DNA of 64,000 bases. Source: Crambe crambe. Its lineage: Eukaryota; Porifera; Demospongiae; Poecilosclerida; Crambeidae. Position 1 is the stretch's first letter; every line of letters starts with the position of its first letter. Shown piece by piece: positions 62,001 to 64,000 of this stretch. The notes below the pieces were generated by a model. That model was not told where the DNA came from. It ran no database searches and saw only the letters and a list, made by a program, of their open reading frames with translations. The stretch lies in the NCBI GenBank assembly GCA_963924555.1, contig OZ004582.1:9619887-9683886 (forward strand). The letters are read 5' to 3'. The translations under genes and the position numbers were made by a program.

Positions 62001-64000
62001 GGCTAGGGCTAGGGCTAGGGCTAGGGCTAGGGCTAGGGCTAGGGCTAGGGCTAGGGCTAGGGCTAGGGCTAGGGCTAGGGCTAGGGCTAGGGCTAGGGCT
62101 AGGGCTAGGGCTAGGGCTAGGGCTAGGGCTAGGGCTAGGGCTAGGGCTAGGGCTAGGGCTAGGGCTAGGGCTAGGGCTAGGGCTAGGGCTAGGGCTAGGG
62201 CTAGGGCTAGGGCTAGGGCTAGGGCTAGGGCTAGGGCTAGGGCTAGGGCTAGGGCTAGGGCTAGGGCTAGGGCTAGGGCTAGGGCTAGGGCTAGGGCTAG
62301 GGCTAGGGCTAGGGCTAGGGCTAGGGCTAGGGCTAGGGCTAGGGCTAGGGCTAGGGCTAGGGCTAGGGCTAGGGCTAGGGCTAGGGCTAGGGCTAGGGCT
62401 AGGGCTAGGGCTAGGGCTAGGGCTAGGGCTAGGGCTAGGGCTAGGGCTAGGGCTAGGGCTAGGGCTAGGGCTAGGGCTAGGGCTAGGGCTAGGGCTAGGG
62501 CTAGGGCTAGGGCTAGGGCTAGGGCTAGGGCTAGGGCTAGGGCTAGGGCTAGGGCTAGGGCTAGGGCTAGGGCTAGGGCTAGGGCTAGGGCTAGGGCTAG
62601 GGCTAGGGCTAGGGCTAGGGCTAGGGCTAGGGCTAGGGCTAGGGCTAGGGCTAGGGCTAGGGCTAGGGCTAGGGCTAGGGCTAGGGCTAGGGCTAGGGCT
62701 AGGGCTAGGGCTAGGGCTAGGGCTAGGGCTAGGGCTAGGGCTAGGGCTAGGGCTAGGGCTAGGGCTAGGGCTAGGGCTAGGGCTAGGGCTAGGGCTAGGG
62801 CTAGGGCTAGGGCTAGGGCTAGGGCTAGGGCTAGGGCTAGGGCTAGGGCTAGGGCTAGGGCTAGGGCTAGGGCTAGGGCTAGGGCTAGGGCTAGGGCTAG
62901 GGCTAGGGCTAGGGCTAGGGCTAGGGCTAGGGCTAGGGCTAGGGCTAGGGCTAGGGCTAGGGCTAGGGCTAGGGCTAGGGCTAGGGCTAGGGCTAGGGCT
63001 AGGGCTAGGGCTAGGGCTAGGGCTAGGGCTAGGGCTAGGGCTAGGGCTAGGGCTAGGGCTAGGGCTAGGGCTAGGGCTAGGGCTAGGGCTAGGGCTAGGG
63101 CTAGGGCTAGGGCTAGGGCTAGGGCTAGGGCTAGGGCTAGGGCTAGGGCTAGGGCTAGGGCTAGGGCTAGGGCTAGGGCTAGGGCTAGGGCTAGGGCTAG
63201 GGCTAGGGCTAGGGCTAGGGCTAGGGCTAGGGCTAGGGCTAGGGCTAGGGCTAGGGCTAGGGCTAGGGCTAGGGCTAGGGCTAGGGCTAGGGCGTAGGGC
63301 TAGGGCTAGGGCTAGGGCTAGGGCTAGGGCTAGGGCTAGGGCTAGGGCTAGGGCTAGGGCTAGGGCTAGGGCTAGGGCTAGGGCTAGGGCTAGGGCTAGG
63401 GCTAGGGCTAGGGCTAGGGCTAGGGCTAGGGCTAGGGCTAGGGCTAGGGCTAGGGCTAGGGCTAGGGCTAGGGCTAGGGCTAGGGCTAGGGCTAGGGCTA
63501 GGGCTAGGGCTAGGGCTAGGGCTAGGGCTAGGGCTAGGGCTAGGGCTAGGGCTAGGGCTAGGGCTAGGGCTAGGGCTAGGGCTAGGGCTAGGGCTAGGGC
63601 TAGGGCTAGGGCTAGGGCTAGGGCTAGGGCTAGGGCTAGGGCTAGGGCTAGGGCTAGGGCTAGGGCTAGGGCTAGGGCTAGGGCTAGGGCTAGGGCTAGG
63701 GCTAGGGCTAGGGCTAGGGCTAGGGCTAGGGCTAGGGCTAGGGCTAGGGCTAGGGCTAGGGCTAGGGCTAGGGCTAGGGCTAGGGCTAGGGCTAGGGCTA
63801 GGGCTAGGGCTAGGGCTAGGGCTAGGGCTAGGGCTAGGGCTAGGGCTAGGGCTAGGGCTAGGGCTAGGGCTAGGGCTAGGGCTAGGGCTAGGGCTAGGGC
63901 TAGGGCTAGGGCTAGGGCTAGGGCTAGGGCTAGGGCTAGGGCTAGGGCTAGGGCTAGGGCTAGGGCTAGGGCTAGGGCTAGGGCTAGGGCTAGGGCTAGG
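59028..64000 (+). repeat. Terminal telomere array, TAGGGC/CTAGGG, ~828 units
   Basis: About 4.97 kb of TAGGGC to the window edge. Only two irregular units were noticed: one extra G near 59092 and one extra G near 63294 (GGCGTAGGG). Between them lie about 700 identical units. The G-rich strand reads 5' to 3' toward the end, the orientation telomerase makes. The unit differs from the canonical animal TTAGGG by one T-to-C change. No canonical TTAGGG run occurs in the array. Confidence 0.96.

Noticed and set aside
58852..63297. A 1,481-codon open frame of alternating Ala-Arg
   Set aside because: It is the telomere repeat read in one frame (GCT AGG), made open by the six-base period. It ends when an extra G shifts the frame near 63294. 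Not a protein.

Overview
The window is the end of a chromosome from an animal with compact genes. It reads from an ordinary gene-dense arm on the left, through a gene-poor zone and nested satellites, into about 5 kb of nearly perfect telomere repeat that runs off the right edge. Short GT-AG introns (often 50-100 bp), tight spacing, head-to-head gene pairs, and a mix of animal genes (SAD/BRSK and HIPK kinases, CECR2, HPS5, LRRIQ1, PIFO, FGFR1OP2/SIKE) suggest an early-branching metazoan. A sponge is my best guess, but that is inference, not proof. All gene names come from recognising protein families by eye; no search was run.

Gene-dense part, 1-39.9 kb. A possible C-terminal fragment lies at the left edge (+). 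Then come PIFO/CIMAP3 (-, ciliary), HPS5 (-, BLOC-2 subunit, here with a HOPS/CORVET-like RING-H2 end), LRRIQ1 (+, IQ and LRR protein), BLTP3/UHRF1BP1-like (-, bridge-like lipid transfer), HIPK (+), NAT10 (-, RNA cytidine acetyltransferase), CECR2 (+, chromatin remodelling), RPS13 (-), BRSK/SAD kinase (-), FGFR1OP2/SIKE-like (-, STRIPAK) and VAMP7-like (-, R-SNARE). Three divergent pairs share short intergenic promoters: HPS5/LRRIQ1, BLTP3/HIPK and NAT10/CECR2. KLF/SP-, CRE- and NRF1-like sites can be read in several promoters.

Gene-poor part, 39.9-48.07 kb. There are two weak candidate genes or exons, a diverged tandem duplication, a GA microsatellite, a 44-bp perfect inverted repeat and degenerate tandem repeats of about 130-170 bp.

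Subtelomere and telomere, 48.07-64 kb. A 48-copy, 20-bp minisatellite abuts a short tract of TAGGGC repeats. That tract starts a 6.74-kb composite element carrying 52-bp satellites, a small spliced gene of 110 residues, a scrambled inverted fragment of that gene, a ~240-bp repeat, a 30-bp repeat, a second 52-bp satellite and a 224-bp repeat. A second telomere tract then starts a second copy of the element. That copy is cut at 3.25 kb by the terminal array. The terminal repeat is TAGGGC (CTAGGG) rather than TTAGGG, with its G-rich strand running toward the chromosome end as a real telomere requires. The layout resembles yeast Y' elements separated by telomeric tracts, and it is the most unusual thing in the window.
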